From contig NC_064047.1 of assembly GCF_932526225.1 (NCBI RefSeq), positions 2,789,501 to 2,853,500 of the forward strand: DNA of 64,000 nucleotides, read 5' to 3'. Shown here in pieces: positions 13,001 through 24,800 of this stretch. Each line of letters starts with the position of its first letter. Within the stretch, counting starts at the first letter, position 1. The notes beneath the pieces are model-generated. The model saw only the letters and a list, made by a program, of their open reading frames with translations, did no database searches and was not told where the DNA came from. This stretch comes from Nematostella vectensis (Eukaryota; Cnidaria; Anthozoa; Actiniaria; Edwardsiidae). Position numbers and translations under genes: made by a program.

Positions 13001-16000
13001 TCCTGTGTACACACGCCTGAAACACCCTGCCCATCCCTCTGTGTACACACGCCTGGAACACCCTGCCCATCCCCCTGTGTATGCACGCCTGAAACACCCT
13101 GCCCATCCCCCTGTGTACGCACGCCTGAAACACCCTGCCCATCCCCCTGTGTACACACGCCTGAAACACCCTGCACATCCCCCTGTGTACACACGCCTGA
13201 AACACCCTGTCCATCCCCCTTTGTACGTACGCCTGGAACACCCTGCCCATCCCCCTGTGTACACACGCCTGAAACACCCTGCACATCCCCCTGTGTACAC
13301 ACGCCTGAAACACCCTGCCCATCCCTCTGTGTACACACGCCTGAAACACCCTGCCCATCCCCCTGTGTACACACGCCTGGAACACCCTGACCATCCCCCT
13401 GTGTACACACGCCTGGAACACCCTGTCCATCCCCCTGTGTACACACGCCTGGAACACCCTGCCCATCCCCCTGTGTACACACGCCTGGAACACCCTGCCC
13501 ATCCCCCTGTGTATGCACGCCTGAAACACCCTGTCCATCCCCCTGTGTACACTCGCCTGAAACACCCTGTACATCCCCCTTTGTACGCATGCCTGGAACA
13601 CCCTGCCCATCCCCCTTGTGTACGCACGCCTGAAACACCCTGCCCATCCCCCTGTGTACACACGCCTGGAACACCCTGCCCATCCCCCTTTGTACGCATG
13701 CCTGGAACACCCTGTACATCCCCCTTTGTACGACGCCTGGAACACCCTGTACATCCCCCTTTGTACACACGCCTGGAACACCCTGCCCATCCCCCTGTGT
13801 ACACACGCCTGAAACACCCTGCCCATCCCTCTGTGTACACACGCCTGGAACACCCTGCCCACCCCCCTGTGTACACACGCCTGAAACACCCTGCCCACCC
13901 CCCTGTGTACACACGCCTGGAACACCCTGCCCATCCCCCTGTGTATGCACGCCTGAAACACCCTGCCCATCCCCCTGTGTACGCACGCCTGAAACACCCT
14001 GCCCATCCCCCTGTGTACACACGCCTGAAACACCCTGCACATCCCCCTGTGTACACACGCCTGAAACATCCTGCCCATCCCTCTGTGTACACACGCCTGG
14101 AACACCCTGCCCATCCCCCTGTGTACACACGCCTGAAACACCCTGCCCATCCCCCTGTGTACACACGCCTGAAACACCCTGCCCATCCCTCTGTGTACAC
14201 ACGCCTGAAACACCCTGCACATCCCCCTGTGTACACACGCCTGAAACACCCTGCCCATCCCTCTGTGTACACACGCCTGGAACACCCTGCCCATCCCCCT
14301 GTGTATGCACGCCTGAAACACCCTGCCCATCCCCCTGTGTACGCACGCCTGAAACACCCTGCCCATCCTCCTGTGTACACACGCCTGAAACACCCTGCCC
14401 ATCCCTCTGTGTACACACGCCTGGAACACCCTGCCCATCCCCCTGTGTATGCACGCCTGAAACACCCTGCCCATCCCCCTGTGTACGCACGCCTGAAACA
14501 CCCTGCCCATCCCCCTGTGTACACACGCCTGGAACACCCTGCCCATCCCCCTGTGTACGCACGCCTGAAACACCCTGCACATCCCCCTGTGTACACACGC
14601 CTGAAACACCCTGCCCATCCCTCTGTGTACACACGCCTGGAACACCCTGCCCATCCCCCTGTGTATGCACGCCTGAAACACCCTGCCCATCCCCCTGTGT
14701 ACGCACGCCTGAAACACCCTGCCCATCCTCCTGTGTACACACGCCTGAAACACCCTGCCCATCCCTCTGTGTACACACGCCTGGAACACCCTGCCCATCC
14801 CCCTGTGTATGCACGCCTGAAACACCCTGCCCATCCCCCTGTGTACGCACGCCTGAAACACCCTGCCCATCCCCCTGTGTACACACGCCTGAAACACCCT
14901 GCACATCCCCCTGTGTACACACGCCTGAAACACCCTGTCCATCCCTCTGTGTACACACGCCTGGAACACCCTGCCCATCCCCCTGTGTACACACGCCTGG
15001 AACACCCTGCCCATCCCCCTGTGTACACACGCCTGGAACACCCTGCCCATCCCCCTGTGTACGCACGCCTGAAACACCCTGCCCATCCCCCTGTGTACGC
15101 ACGCCTGAAACACCCTGCCCATCCCCCTGTGTACACCATCTGAAACACCCTGCACATCCCCCTGTGTACACACGCCTGAAACACCCTGCCCATCCCTCTG
15201 TGTACACACGCCTGGAACACCCTGCCCATCCCCCTGTGTATGCACGCCTGAAACACCCTGCCCATCCCCCTGTGTACGCACGCCTGAAACACCCTGCCCA
15301 TCCTCCTGTGTACACACGCCTGGAACACCCTGTACATCCCCCTTTGTACGCACGCCTGGAACACCCTGCCCATCCCCCTGTGTACGCACGCCTGAAACAC
15401 CCTGCCCATCCCCCTGTGTACACACGCCTGGAACACCCTGTCCATCCCCCTTTGTACGTACGCCTGGAACACCCTGCCCATCCACCTGTGTACACACGCC
15501 TGGAACACCCTGCACATCCCCCTGTGTACGCACGCCTGAAACACCCTGCCCATCCCCCTGTGTACGCACGCCTGGAACACCCTGCCCATCCCTCTGTTCA
15601 CGCATGCCTGAAACACCCTGCCCATCCCCCTGTGTACGCACGCCTGGAACACCCTGCCCATCCCTCTGTTTACGCACGCCTGGAACACCCTGCCCATCCC
15701 CCTGTGTACGCACGCCTGGAACACCCTGCCCATCCCTCTGTTTACGCATGCCTGAAACACCCTGCCCATCCCCCTGTGTACGCACGCCTGGAACACCCTG
15801 CCCATCCCTCTGTTTACGCATGCCTGAAACACCCTGCCCATCCCTCTGTGTACGCACGCCTGGAACACCCTGCCCATCCCTCTGTTTACGCATGCCTGGA
15901 AGTACCTGGTTTTAGTGGTGGCAGTGCAGATTTCTTGGTCCTTTTAAGTGAGGCCCGTAGGAGAACAGATCCATGCAATGCTGGCTTATTTGTCTTCTTT

Positions 16001-18080
16001 GGCTCATTTTCAAAGAACCAGGCGCCTGACTTTGCTTTCACCTCCCTGTCAATGGTTGTCAATACATCAATACATAATAATAACAACAACAACAACAACA
16101 GCAGCAGCAACTACAGCAACAGCAACAACAACAACAACAATAATAATAATATGAAAAAATGAAAAAGAGGGTGAACCTTCTAAAAGAGATTGGTAAAGAG
16201 TGTACATTAAATTAGTAAGGAGGGTACTACATAAAATGATTTCTTTTCACATGGAATATTCAGCTTTTTTTTCAAATGGAATATGGAATTTGATAATACA
16301 AATGGGGACCTGAACAAAAATATAACATAAAATCTGGTTTAAAATTATTTTGGTCTATATGGGTCTATTTCAGAAAAAGTAAACTGCTGTTCTAAGGATT
16401 TTTAAAGTATCTGACATCTATACAGTGCTGTAGGGGGTTATAAGGGCCAACTTCTTTTTATATTATATGAAAAGGACCAGTAAAGGCGTGGCTGGCTTCT
16501 AAAGTTTTCTTTGTACTGTGCCCTCCTGAGTGTAATGATATGTCACGCTATACTTGTGTCACACTATACTTATGTCACGCGATACCTATGTCACGTGATA
16601 CCTATGTCACGCGATACCTATGTCACGCAATTCACATCCGGGTTCTGTGTGTGTAATAAATTCAACATGGCGGCATTCACCATGCGGTCGTTTGTCTGAC
16701 TCGTAAATAACTAAACATTACACTGAGTATTTTGAGGCCCCTTCTTAGGGCCCTGCCATAACACAACCTGTTATATGTGACAAGTATTCGATGCTTGCTT
16801 GGCAAGATTACAAAGACCTGTTTTTCAGTGGCATAATTAGGGAGGGGAAGAGCACTGGCTTGAAAAAAATACAGGCTTATAAAAAAAATTAAATTTGACC
16901 AATCGTTACAATATACCAAAAACTGGAAATCGTTTAACCAATTGTTAGGTATACAGACTATTAAGTGCCCCCTCCCTCCCCCCCCATATATATCGAAATA
17001 TCACCCCATCCACTTCTATTGAAGGACTTTTGTTCTCATTCCTTAAATACTTCCTTGTTTTCGTTTTATCTGATCTTGTGACCAAAGGGCTGAAACCATA
17101 GGACCGCTTTTATATGATTCTTCCATCAAGATACTACAAAATCAAAAACCTCATCAATTTGAAAATACCGAATGTCTATTCAACCGTGACCATTTCCTAA
17201 CACAAATACAACTTTATCGATAATCAATAAATTAATCATCGATTCTCCTACTGTTAGTTGGGATACTTGTAATAATCTAGTGGTCGACTTGGAAACTGTC
17301 AATGAAATGTCGTTTTTATGGCAGCGATCAACTGGCTGTCTGTTTTGCATAAAGAATAACTTTGGAATCGAACGAGAATGTAAATATTATCCCTTGATGC
17401 CCCCGCGATATCATTTAAAAACGATTAAAGCTTTAATTTTCGCGGTAAAATACGACAGCTGTTTTCCATAGCATGATATTTCTCTTGATATCAACACAAT
17501 TATGCAAAACAATACAGCCCCGCTACGCTTAGTGTCACAAGATTATTATGAGGAACTAAAATATTTAAACGCTCGTGATATGATAGCTTTATCTCGCTAA
17601 TAAAAGAATTTAAAATATTTACCTGACTTTGGCACAAAGTAGACAAACCCAGTATCCGTCAATGGTCGATCTACAATTCTTGCAGACACGAACTTTACAT
17701 TTTGGGCAAAATGCGCCCGTGTTGAAAATTGTTCCAAATCCCTCTTTGCATCGGGCGCAAACTTTAGAATTTGCAGATAGTTGTTGAGCTTCTAGGCCAG
17801 AGTACTTGATTGTGTCTAATTCCGTCTTTAATTTGCTAAAATATAATATAAAAAATCATTGTTTAGAAACATTATGTGTACTTTAACTTTTATATATAAA
17901 ATCAAAGTGCTATAAATATAACAAAAGATATTACGCCAAAAGTTGCGATAAAGTTTTGTCTTACCTCAACCGTTTCTTCTCTTGTCGTCGTAATTCATCA
18001 TCCTTGGCTAAAACTTGTAGTATGATATTCCTCTCTGATTCCGTCAGATAATTTACATCTATATAAATATCGTCCGACAT
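1055..18080 (-). CDS. Synaptotagmin-like protein (Slp4/5, granuphilin-like) Rab27 effector, eight exons
   Basis: Coding exons on the minus strand, 5' to 3': 17965-18080, 17623-17835, 15906-16045, 6373-6488, 5261-5402, 2855-3038, 2034-2478, 1055-1285. All phases join and the sum is 528 codons plus TAG. Residues about 9-60 resemble the Slp Rab-binding helix (YLTESERNIILQVL). Residues 65-106 form a FYVE-related zinc finger, C-x2-C-x13-C-x2-C-x4-C-x2-C-x9-C-x2-C. SGAWFF at 116-121 matches the second Slp-homology segment that contacts Rab27 in known family members. Exon 6 has a tandem RPIFDYLK / RPVFDYLK pair; exon 7 encodes about 14 octapeptides of type GYKDEQRP. No C2 domain is present before the stop, so either this is a C2-less (Slac2-like) form or C2 exons lie left of the window, using a possible donor in exon 8 at 1107. 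The start at 18080 is preferred over 18149 because it matches the family N-terminus. The inferred role is docking of secretory vesicles. Exons 1-4 are well supported; 5-8 rest on phase and open frame. Confidence 0.8.
3161..3411. mobile_element. 251-bp MITE with TA target duplication
   Basis: The left end GGAGACTTGCACTAA and the right end (reverse complement GGGGACTTGCGCTAAA) form imperfect inverted repeats. They extend to a shared CACGTGAC about 25-30 bp in. TA flanks both ends (3159-3160 and 3412-3413). It lies in intron 5 of the synaptotagmin-like gene. This looks like a Tc1/mariner-type non-autonomous element. Confidence 0.6.
4517..4750. repeat. Inverted repeat (about 64-bp arms) enclosing a hammerhead motif
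   Basis: The left arm 4517-4580 and right arm about 4686-4750 are almost exact reverse complements, for example GGGCCAAGACGGGACGCTAG against CTAGCGTCCCGTCTTGGCCC. The roughly 105-bp spacer contains the hammerhead-like sequence on the minus strand. The arrangement suggests two head-to-head partial copies of a retrozyme- or Penelope-like repeat, or a foldback element. Confidence 0.75.
4605..4667 (-). ncRNA. Candidate type I hammerhead self-cleaving ribozyme
   Basis: On the minus strand the conserved core CTGACGAG (4647-4640) is followed by stem II (GTCC, 6-nt loop, GGAC), then CGAAAC (4627-4622), a 2-bp stem III with loop AGCT, and the cleavage triplet GTC (4617-4615). Stem I closes by CCATG/CATGG, with an outer GGCAA/TTGCC helix separated by a 10-nt one-sided bulge. 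All universally conserved hammerhead core positions (CUGANGA, GAAA, UH) are present. Minimal hammerheads with very short stem III are known from Penelope-like elements and retrozymes. Activity, possibly only as a dimer, is inferred. Confidence 0.8.
5590..6265. repeat. GATGGTG-rich and (GATGTT)n microsatellite
   Basis: From 5590 to 5800 the sequence is GATGGTG-like low complexity; from about 5905 to 6265 it is nearly pure GATGTT/GATGAT. It sits in intron 4 of the synaptotagmin-like gene. The long frames across it (poly-Val-Asp, poly-Leu-Met, poly-His-Gln) are artefacts of the repeat. Confidence 0.9.
6636..15900. repeat. Giant 36-bp minisatellite filling SYTL-like intron 3
   Basis: The unit is 36 bp; on the plus strand it starts near CCCTGCCCATCCCCCTGTGT and ends GCCTGAAACA. 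About 257 units fill 9.26 kb. Unit variants differ at a few fixed sites (AAACACC/GGAACACC, CCCATCC/CCCACCC, ACACAC/ACGCAC/ACTCGC) and a few 1-bp indels shift the frame. The array starts 5 bp from the exon 3 donor at 15905 and ends about 150 bp before the exon 4 acceptor at 6488, so intron 3 is essentially this array. On the transcribed gene's sense strand each unit is G-rich and contains TTTCAG or TTCCAG. Because 36 is divisible by three and the unit lacks stops, several frames stay open for over 1000 codons on both strands; these are not genes. Confidence 0.97.
11291..15100. repeat. 1908-bp (53-unit) higher-order duplication inside the 36-bp array
   Basis: Distinctive variants recur 1908 bp apart. 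The rare unit with TTTGTACGTACGCC is at about 11311 and 13219. The frame-shifting unit TTTGTACGACGCC is at about 11817 and 13725. The rare CTTGTGTACGCACG is at about 11707 and 13615. Further right the spacing drops to 1728 bp (for example about 12841 against 14569), so the second copy has lost five units (180 bp) corresponding to about 12361-12540. This is a recent segmental duplication within the array. Confidence 0.88.
16075..16152. repeat. (AAC)n/(AGC)n/(AAT)n microsatellite
   Basis: Trinucleotide low complexity lies just upstream (minus sense) of the exon 3 acceptor at 16046, within intron 2 of the synaptotagmin-like gene. In sense orientation it is T-rich and may extend the polypyrimidine tract. 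Confidence 0.85.
16540..16632. repeat. 16-bp tandem repeat (TATGTCACGCGATACC)
   Basis: Five to six copies with small changes lie in intron 2 of the synaptotagmin-like gene. No further structure is seen. The rest of that intron to 17622 shows only a pyrimidine run near 16970-16985. Confidence 0.8.
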
Positions 18081-18890
18081 TTTGGCGAGTTTCAAACATT
18101 GAAACGACTTTCTAACAGAACACACACTCGAATAGCTTCTTCCAAACACGCTTCGAAAAGGTCAACTGGGCCAATTCCGTAAAACTCTGTAGATATCATC
18201 TGGGAACTGTCATCACTTCAGTTTAACCAGGTATAGTCAGTCGTATGAATGGAAAAGAAAATACAGTTCTAGACGAGAATCAACGATTTCGAGAAGGCCG
18301 TGCTGGATGTGTGGTCGAAACACATACACTACAACCTCCGCTAAACAACAAGTGAGCAATTCTCAACACAACAGAAATTGTTTGTAAGCCAATCATATCT
18401 TGCCACGTCATTCACGGTTAACTTACAATTCAAGAAAAAAAAAAGCGGAACGAGGAAGACCAACATCGTACAATTCTAAAATCACTACCAACCATCTATC
18501 CAACTAACAACTAACGAACTATCATTGAGTAGAAAACAACTCTCGACATTTTTTTTTTCTGACCATAGAATAAAACTTGATTTGTTGAGGCTCTGAAGTC
18601 CTCATTATTTTTAATAGATATGAATGCTTGTATAGCTTCAAAGAAATACATAGTAATCATGAGACTACTTGAAATATTTTACCCACGTTTCTGTAAAATC
18701 ATGAAAACTTAAATACGAAGAAAAGTCAAAACATGACGGCCGCTTCCCAACTCTCCCTCCCCTCCAGTTTTTCATTGTCCATGGGCCCTGGGACCTAGCA
18801 CATAGTGGAAGCCATCTTGGATTTTGGCTTGGCGACAAGGTCTTTGCAAGGCGCCAGGCGAAAAACAGCTTTTAAAAGGCCTCTACCATC
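18081..18890. promoter_or_regulatory. Shared 810-bp promoter region between SYTL-like (-) and PDHA1 (+)
   Basis: The two start codons face away from each other with 810 bp between them, so both 5' UTRs and both core promoters must fit here or use upstream non-coding exons. I see no clear TATA box at a convincing distance. An A-run at 18434-18443 and a T-run at 18550-18559 lie inside the gap. Bidirectional use is inferred from layout. Confidence 0.55.
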
Positions 18891-21800
18891 ATGCTGTCAC
18901 GAGGATTAAGAGGAATAAGGCCTCCTCTGGCCTCTGTGAAGCAGGTATGAAACGGTAATTTTGCATATGGCTGATAGAACGTTCATCTTGAAAAAAAAGT
19001 TGGTGCAGACAAAACATCTTCACGAGGGGATAAAATCTTAAGTTTAGATAATAAGAATAATTTTTTTAAGTACTGTTAAAAGCGCCTGAAACATATTCAT
19101 ACTAACACCACGTTTTGTGAATGTATTGGCTCTAATTTCTTTATCTTGAAAGGTTAGCATTGTACAAATTTCTCAACAGCATTTTGAAAGGTTAACATTG
19201 TAGTAATAACAAGGCATAATTAATCGATGAAACCGATAATCGATGAAAATCAATATCAATCGATGCTAATCAATCGATTAATATTGGAAATCGATGGTTA
19301 ATCGATGATCTGCAAATTTGTGACCTTTCATCGATTAGTAATAGATGATGTCATTGAACCTTGATCGATTAATATGGATTTTCATTAAATGTGATCTGAA
19401 TGATCGCAAAGAACATAAAAGAGTACAAATGTATCATTTCTTTAGTATATGTTCATTGTTAAAGGCCCTTAATGATGCCTTTTTGAAACGGGCAGCAACA
19501 GAGCTATAAGCCTCTCTGATTATACAGATTATAATAGCAGAGATTAGCTGTAATGAAACATGTCGCTGGTCCTCTTCCAGGCTTCGCTGACCCACCCCCT
19601 TTCCCTTTTGACGGACTCTTGTGGATCCTTGAATAAAAGAACGAATGCTATTTATATTGTGTCTCCCTGCACACAAGCGTCGGAGAAAATGCATAATTCG
19701 ATCCGAGCTTGTGTGACAAGATGAGTGAAGCGAGCGGCCTGCTATGATCTCTGTCGACAAAACGAGCAAAACATTAAAGAGCATTTCAACAAATCATAGC
19801 TCCACTATTGGCTATCAACAATCGCAACGGAAGTCATTCAGTAAACATATTTTTCGATACATGAACTCACATTATTAACATTTGTTGGCCCCGGAGAATC
19901 TTATGATATAATATTGAAGCCAGTCAATCGATGACAGCCGATGATAATCAATGAAATTAAGGAATATCTTTGTGTGACTATTGATTAATCATCGATTACC
20001 AATATCAATCGATATTAATCGTCTGATTTCATCGATTTATAGATTGGCAAACCGATGATCGATTTTCATCGATTAATTACGCCCGGAGTAATAAGTACAT
20101 GTCTGCATAAATAATGGTACTTTCGGTACGCAGGCTGCTTCATTAAGGCTGATGAACAAGAGGGGTTTCTCTGATCAAGTTCATAGTGCAGAATTTGACC
20201 TTAGGGTGAGTACCCCTCTACTTTTGAAACCACTAAATCATATAGTAGAAAGTAATAACATGAATTAATATTCTAAAAAAGAAAAAAACATTACATTCAG
20301 CCCATTACTGTGTCCATGATAAAAAAAGTTTGCATGTTAACAAGCTAACACTACCCAGTCTCATTGCCAGACCTTTATCCTGTATAAGATAGGAAAATAT
20401 GCATTACATGTGTGACATCATGTCCTGTGACAAAAACATCTACAGATATGTTTAGTGGATGGCTGGTTGTAGGTTGGTAGTAGTGGGTGAGTGGTAATGG
20501 GTGGACAGTGATGGGTAGATTATAGTAGATGGCTGGTTGTAGGTTGGTAGTAGTGGGTGGGTGGTAATGGGTGGATAGTGATGGGTAGATTATAGTAGAT
20601 GGCTGGTTGTAGGTTGGTAGTAGTGGGTGGGTGGTAATGGGGGGTGGTGATGGGTAGATTGTAGTAGATGGCTGGTTGTAGGTTGGTAGTAGTGGGAGGG
20701 TGTTAGTGGGGGGTGGTGATGGGTAGATTGTAGTAGATGGCTGGTTGTAGGTTGGTAGTAGTGGGTGGGTGGTAGTTGGTGGATAGTGATGGGTAGATTA
20801 TAGTAGATAGCTGGTTGTAGGTTGGTAGTAGTGGGTGGGTGGTAATGGGTGGATAGTGATGGGTAGATTATAGTAGATGGCTGGTTGTAGGTTGGTAGTA
20901 GTGGGTGGGTGGTAATGGTGGATAGTGATGGGTAGATTATAGTAGATGGCTGGTTGTAGGTTGGTAGTAGTGGGTGGGTGGTAATGGGTGGATAGTGATG
21001 GGTAGATTATAGTAGATGGCTGGTTGTAGGTTGGTAGTAGTGGGTGGGTGGTAATGGGTGGACAGTGATGGGTAGATTATAGTAGATGGCTGGTTGTAGG
21101 TTAGTAGTAGTGGGTGGGTGGTAGTGGGTGGGTGGTAGTGGGGGTGGTGATGGGTAGATTGTAGTAGATGACTGGTTGTAGGTTGGTAGTAGTGGGTGGG
21201 TGGTAATGGTGGATAGTGATGGGTAGATTATAGTAGATGGCTGGTTGTAGGTTAGTAGTAGTGGGTGGGTGGTAGTGGGTGGGTGGTAGTGGGGGTGGTA
21301 ATGGGTAGATTATAGTAGATGGCTGGTTGTAGGTTGGTAGTAGTGGGTGAGTGGTAATGGGTGGACAGTGATGGGTAGATTATAGTAGATGGCTGGTTGT
21401 AGGTTAGTAGTAGTGGGTGGGTGGTAGTGGGGGGAGTGATAGGTACATTGTGTAGGAGATTGCTGTTTGTAGGTTGGTAGTAGTGGGTGGGTGGGTGGTA
21501 GTGGGGGGTGGTGATGGGTAGATTATAGTAGATGGCTGGTTGTAGGTTGGTAGTAGTGGGTGGGTGGTAGTGGGGGGTGGTAGTGGGTGGGTTGTGATGA
21601 GTAGATTGTATTAGATGGCTGGTTTTAGGTTGGTAGTAGTGGGTGGGTGGTAGTGGGGGGGTGATAGGTACATTGTAGTAGATGGCTGTTTGTAGGTTGG
21701 TAGTAGTGGGTGAGTGGTAGTGGGTGGGTGGTAGTGGGGGTGGTGATGGGTAGATTGTAGTAGACGGCTATTTGTAGGTTGGTAGTAGTGGGTGGACAGT

Positions 21801-24800
21801 GATGGGTAGATTATAGTAGATGGCTGGTTGTAGGTTGGTAGTAGTGGGTGGGTGGTAATGGGTGGATAGTGATGGGTAGATTGTAGTAGATGGCTGTTTG
21901 TAGGTTGGTAGTAATGGGTGGGTGGTAGTGGGGGTGGTGATGGGTAGATTATAGTAGATGGCTGGTTGTAGGTTGGTAGTAGTGGGTGGGTGGTAGTGGG
22001 GGTGGTGATGGGTAGATTGTAGTAGATGGCTGGTTGTAGGTTGGTAGTAGTGGGTGGGTGGTAGTGAGGGGTGGTAGTGGGTGGGTGGTGATGGGTAGAT
22101 TGTAGTAGATGGCTGTTTCTAGGTTGGTAGTAGTGGGTGGGTGGTAGTGGGGGGTGGTAGTGGGGGGTCGTAGTCGGTGTGTGGTGATGGGTAGATTGTA
22201 GTAGATGGCTGGTTGTAGGTTGGTAGTAGTGGGTGGGTGGTAGTGGGTTGGTGGTAATGGGTGGATGGTGGTGGGTGGATGATCATGCGTGGGGTAGTGT
22301 TGGGGGTATACATGCAATAATGTAAGGCCGGCAAGGAGGTATGTAGGTGTGGCAACAAGTTGAGTGACTAGAGAATAATAAAAAAGGCAAAGTTGAAACA
22401 AACAGTATTTATTTTGTACAAATCTCAAGGATATGATAGTCAAACACGAAATGTGATTTGTTGGTTTGGTTGGTTGGCACTTCATAGGGAAAAATAATAA
22501 ATGCATTGTTTCCATAATATTTTTATATCATGTCCACTCCTTTTTACACCTACTAGGAATACACCCTGCACAAGATCACAGATGGTCCTCCTGGCAAGGC
22601 AGTCATGACCAGAGAGGAGGGACTGACCTATTACCGACAGATGCAGATTGTGCGACGCATGGAGACTGCAGCTAGTAACTTGTACAAGTCCAAGGTTATC
22701 CGTGGTTTTTGTCATCTCTACTCGGGACAGGTAAGGCATTGTTACATGGCATTTTTACGTTTTCAGACTGGGTAAGGTGGGATTAGAGGTTGACCATAAA
22801 AGTAGACAGAGTTGATTGTCCTATCTTTTAGTGTTTAAATTTGTACAATGGTACAGTATCTGCTATCCCTGACGGGATGATTCAATATCCCTTAGGGGGT
22901 CTCACTCTAGAGGATCATCACATCCTAATAATAACTGGACATGAATGTAGTCAGAGAGGAGATATTATTTGATGGTGTGATCTTGTTTATCAGGAAAACT
23001 GAAAATGTGTTTGTTTATTAGTGCTTTGATTTATAAATTGTTTCGACCATACCTTCTGTACTTTAGGGGTAAGAATTGCTGTTGACCCCACCCAAAGTGC
23101 TATCCCTAAGGTTTTAAATTCATTTTGGCAACAACCGCCTGCATATGTTTTTTCAGTATAGGATTCCCTGCCCCTTCCTGGGTTTTTAGATTTGCTCACA
23201 AGTAGTTCCTTGATAGACTTATACTTTAGTAAAAAGCTTAGAGAACTCCACCAGTGAGTCACGTATGCTCATTGACAGACCCAGTGGTGGTTCTGTGAGG
23301 TATGTACAATAAAACCAACCTCTTTAAAAAAATGATGTAAAAAAATAACCTGCAGTGGTTAAAATTAAAGTGAAATAAATTAGCAAAATAATAGTTTTTT
23401 TTATTCCTTGATTGTGATTGGCTTTTCATGTTTTTCCAAATATTGTTTATGTCCAACATGTTTCACATAGGTACTAGGTAGGTCTCTGGTTTCAATCCCT
23501 TTACTGTTTCCCACAGGAAGCTTGTTGTGTTGGCATGGAGGCTTCCATTGACAAAAATGACAGTGTCATCACCGCATATCGATGTCATGGCTGGACATAC
23601 ATGCGTGGGAGATCTGCACGCGAAGTGCTCTGCGAACTTACAGGTACTGCGTGCTTTGGGCATCACCTAGCATGTTTTAGTGAATGGAATAATTGCACTG
23701 GACAGGCCTTGTAACAACAGATGCCTCAAGTGCACATATAGTTAATATTATGGACCTGATCAAATTGCCCCTGTTTATTGTTAATCGTCCTCTCTATACT
23801 TTTGTCTGACTACCCCCATCTATTTGACCCCTCAAACCGAAAGTGAGAAAGTTGGCTCCAGGCGTGTGTATGGCCATAATCTAATCCCATTTGTTTGATC
23901 CTTTAGGACGTAAGACCGGGTGTACCCAAGGAAAAGGCGGCTCCATGCATATGTACGGCCATGAGTACTATGGGGGTAATGGCATCGTTGGAGCTCAGGT
24001 GAGCTTATGTCATTATCATCAGGGGTATACTTACCCCTGTAAGAAAAAAAAAACAGTGTTTATTACTTACACCCCTTTGTTTGTCACCCAGGTGCCACTA
24101 GGTGCAGGAATAGCTCTTGCTCACAAGCTCCGTGGCAATGGCCGCATCTGTCTGACACTGTATGGTGACGGGGCAGCAAACCAAGGTCAGCTCTTTGAGA
24201 CGTACAACATGGCAAAGCTCTGGAATCTCCCGTGTATCTTCATCTGTGAGAATAATGGTTACGGCATGGGGACATCTGTGGAAAGAGCAGCTGCTACTAC
24301 CGAGTACTATTCTCGCGGGGACTACATCCCTGGTATAAGGGTGAGTTTACCCAGAAAATGGCCTAGATTGCATATTAGCATTTTACTTTCTATGGCTAAG
24401 TCGACTTTCTCTGGCAAAGCTGTGAACATTCCTGAGAAGGTGCGGTACAGATTTTGCTTGTAATTACAGGTGGATGGAATGGATGTATTGACAGTTCGTG
24501 AGGCAACCAAGTGGGCTGTGGATTATGCCAGATCTGGAAAAGTAAGCAGCCATAATTGTGACATTTCAGTAGGCCATTCCAACTTAGCCTGCTTGCATTT
24601 GTTATTATCGCGGAAAACCCTCTCCGTTCGGTGATCGGGGGCCATCTTGTATTTTAAGCCGCGTGGTCCTCTCTTCTCTCCCCCTGCCCTGCATCTGTTT
24701 TCACGCTTGCCCCAAGGAACCAAGCGACTTAAAATACAAGATGGTGCCCGATCACCAAACAGAGAGCGTTTTCCGTGATGATAACACCAAGCACCGCATG

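Noticed and set aside
6592..15893. Open frames of 800-2059 codons on both strands (HPAHPPVYTRLK, GVCTQGDGQ, GCFRRVYTGG repeats)
   Set aside because: They exist in several frames and both strands at once because the 36-bp period is a multiple of three and the unit lacks stops. The region is an intron between two well-phased exons.
6636..15900. CRISPR-like appearance (36-bp regular repeats)
   Set aside because: Units are contiguous with no unique spacers, and the DNA is from an animal genome.
19434..19784. 116-codon minus-strand frame in PDHA1 intron 1
   Set aside because: No recognisable domain and inside a hAT-like element; not enough to call a gene.
21949..22515. 188-codon Thr/Pro-rich minus-strand frame
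   Set aside because: Lies across the 70-bp minisatellite of PDHA1 intron 2 and changes with unit number.
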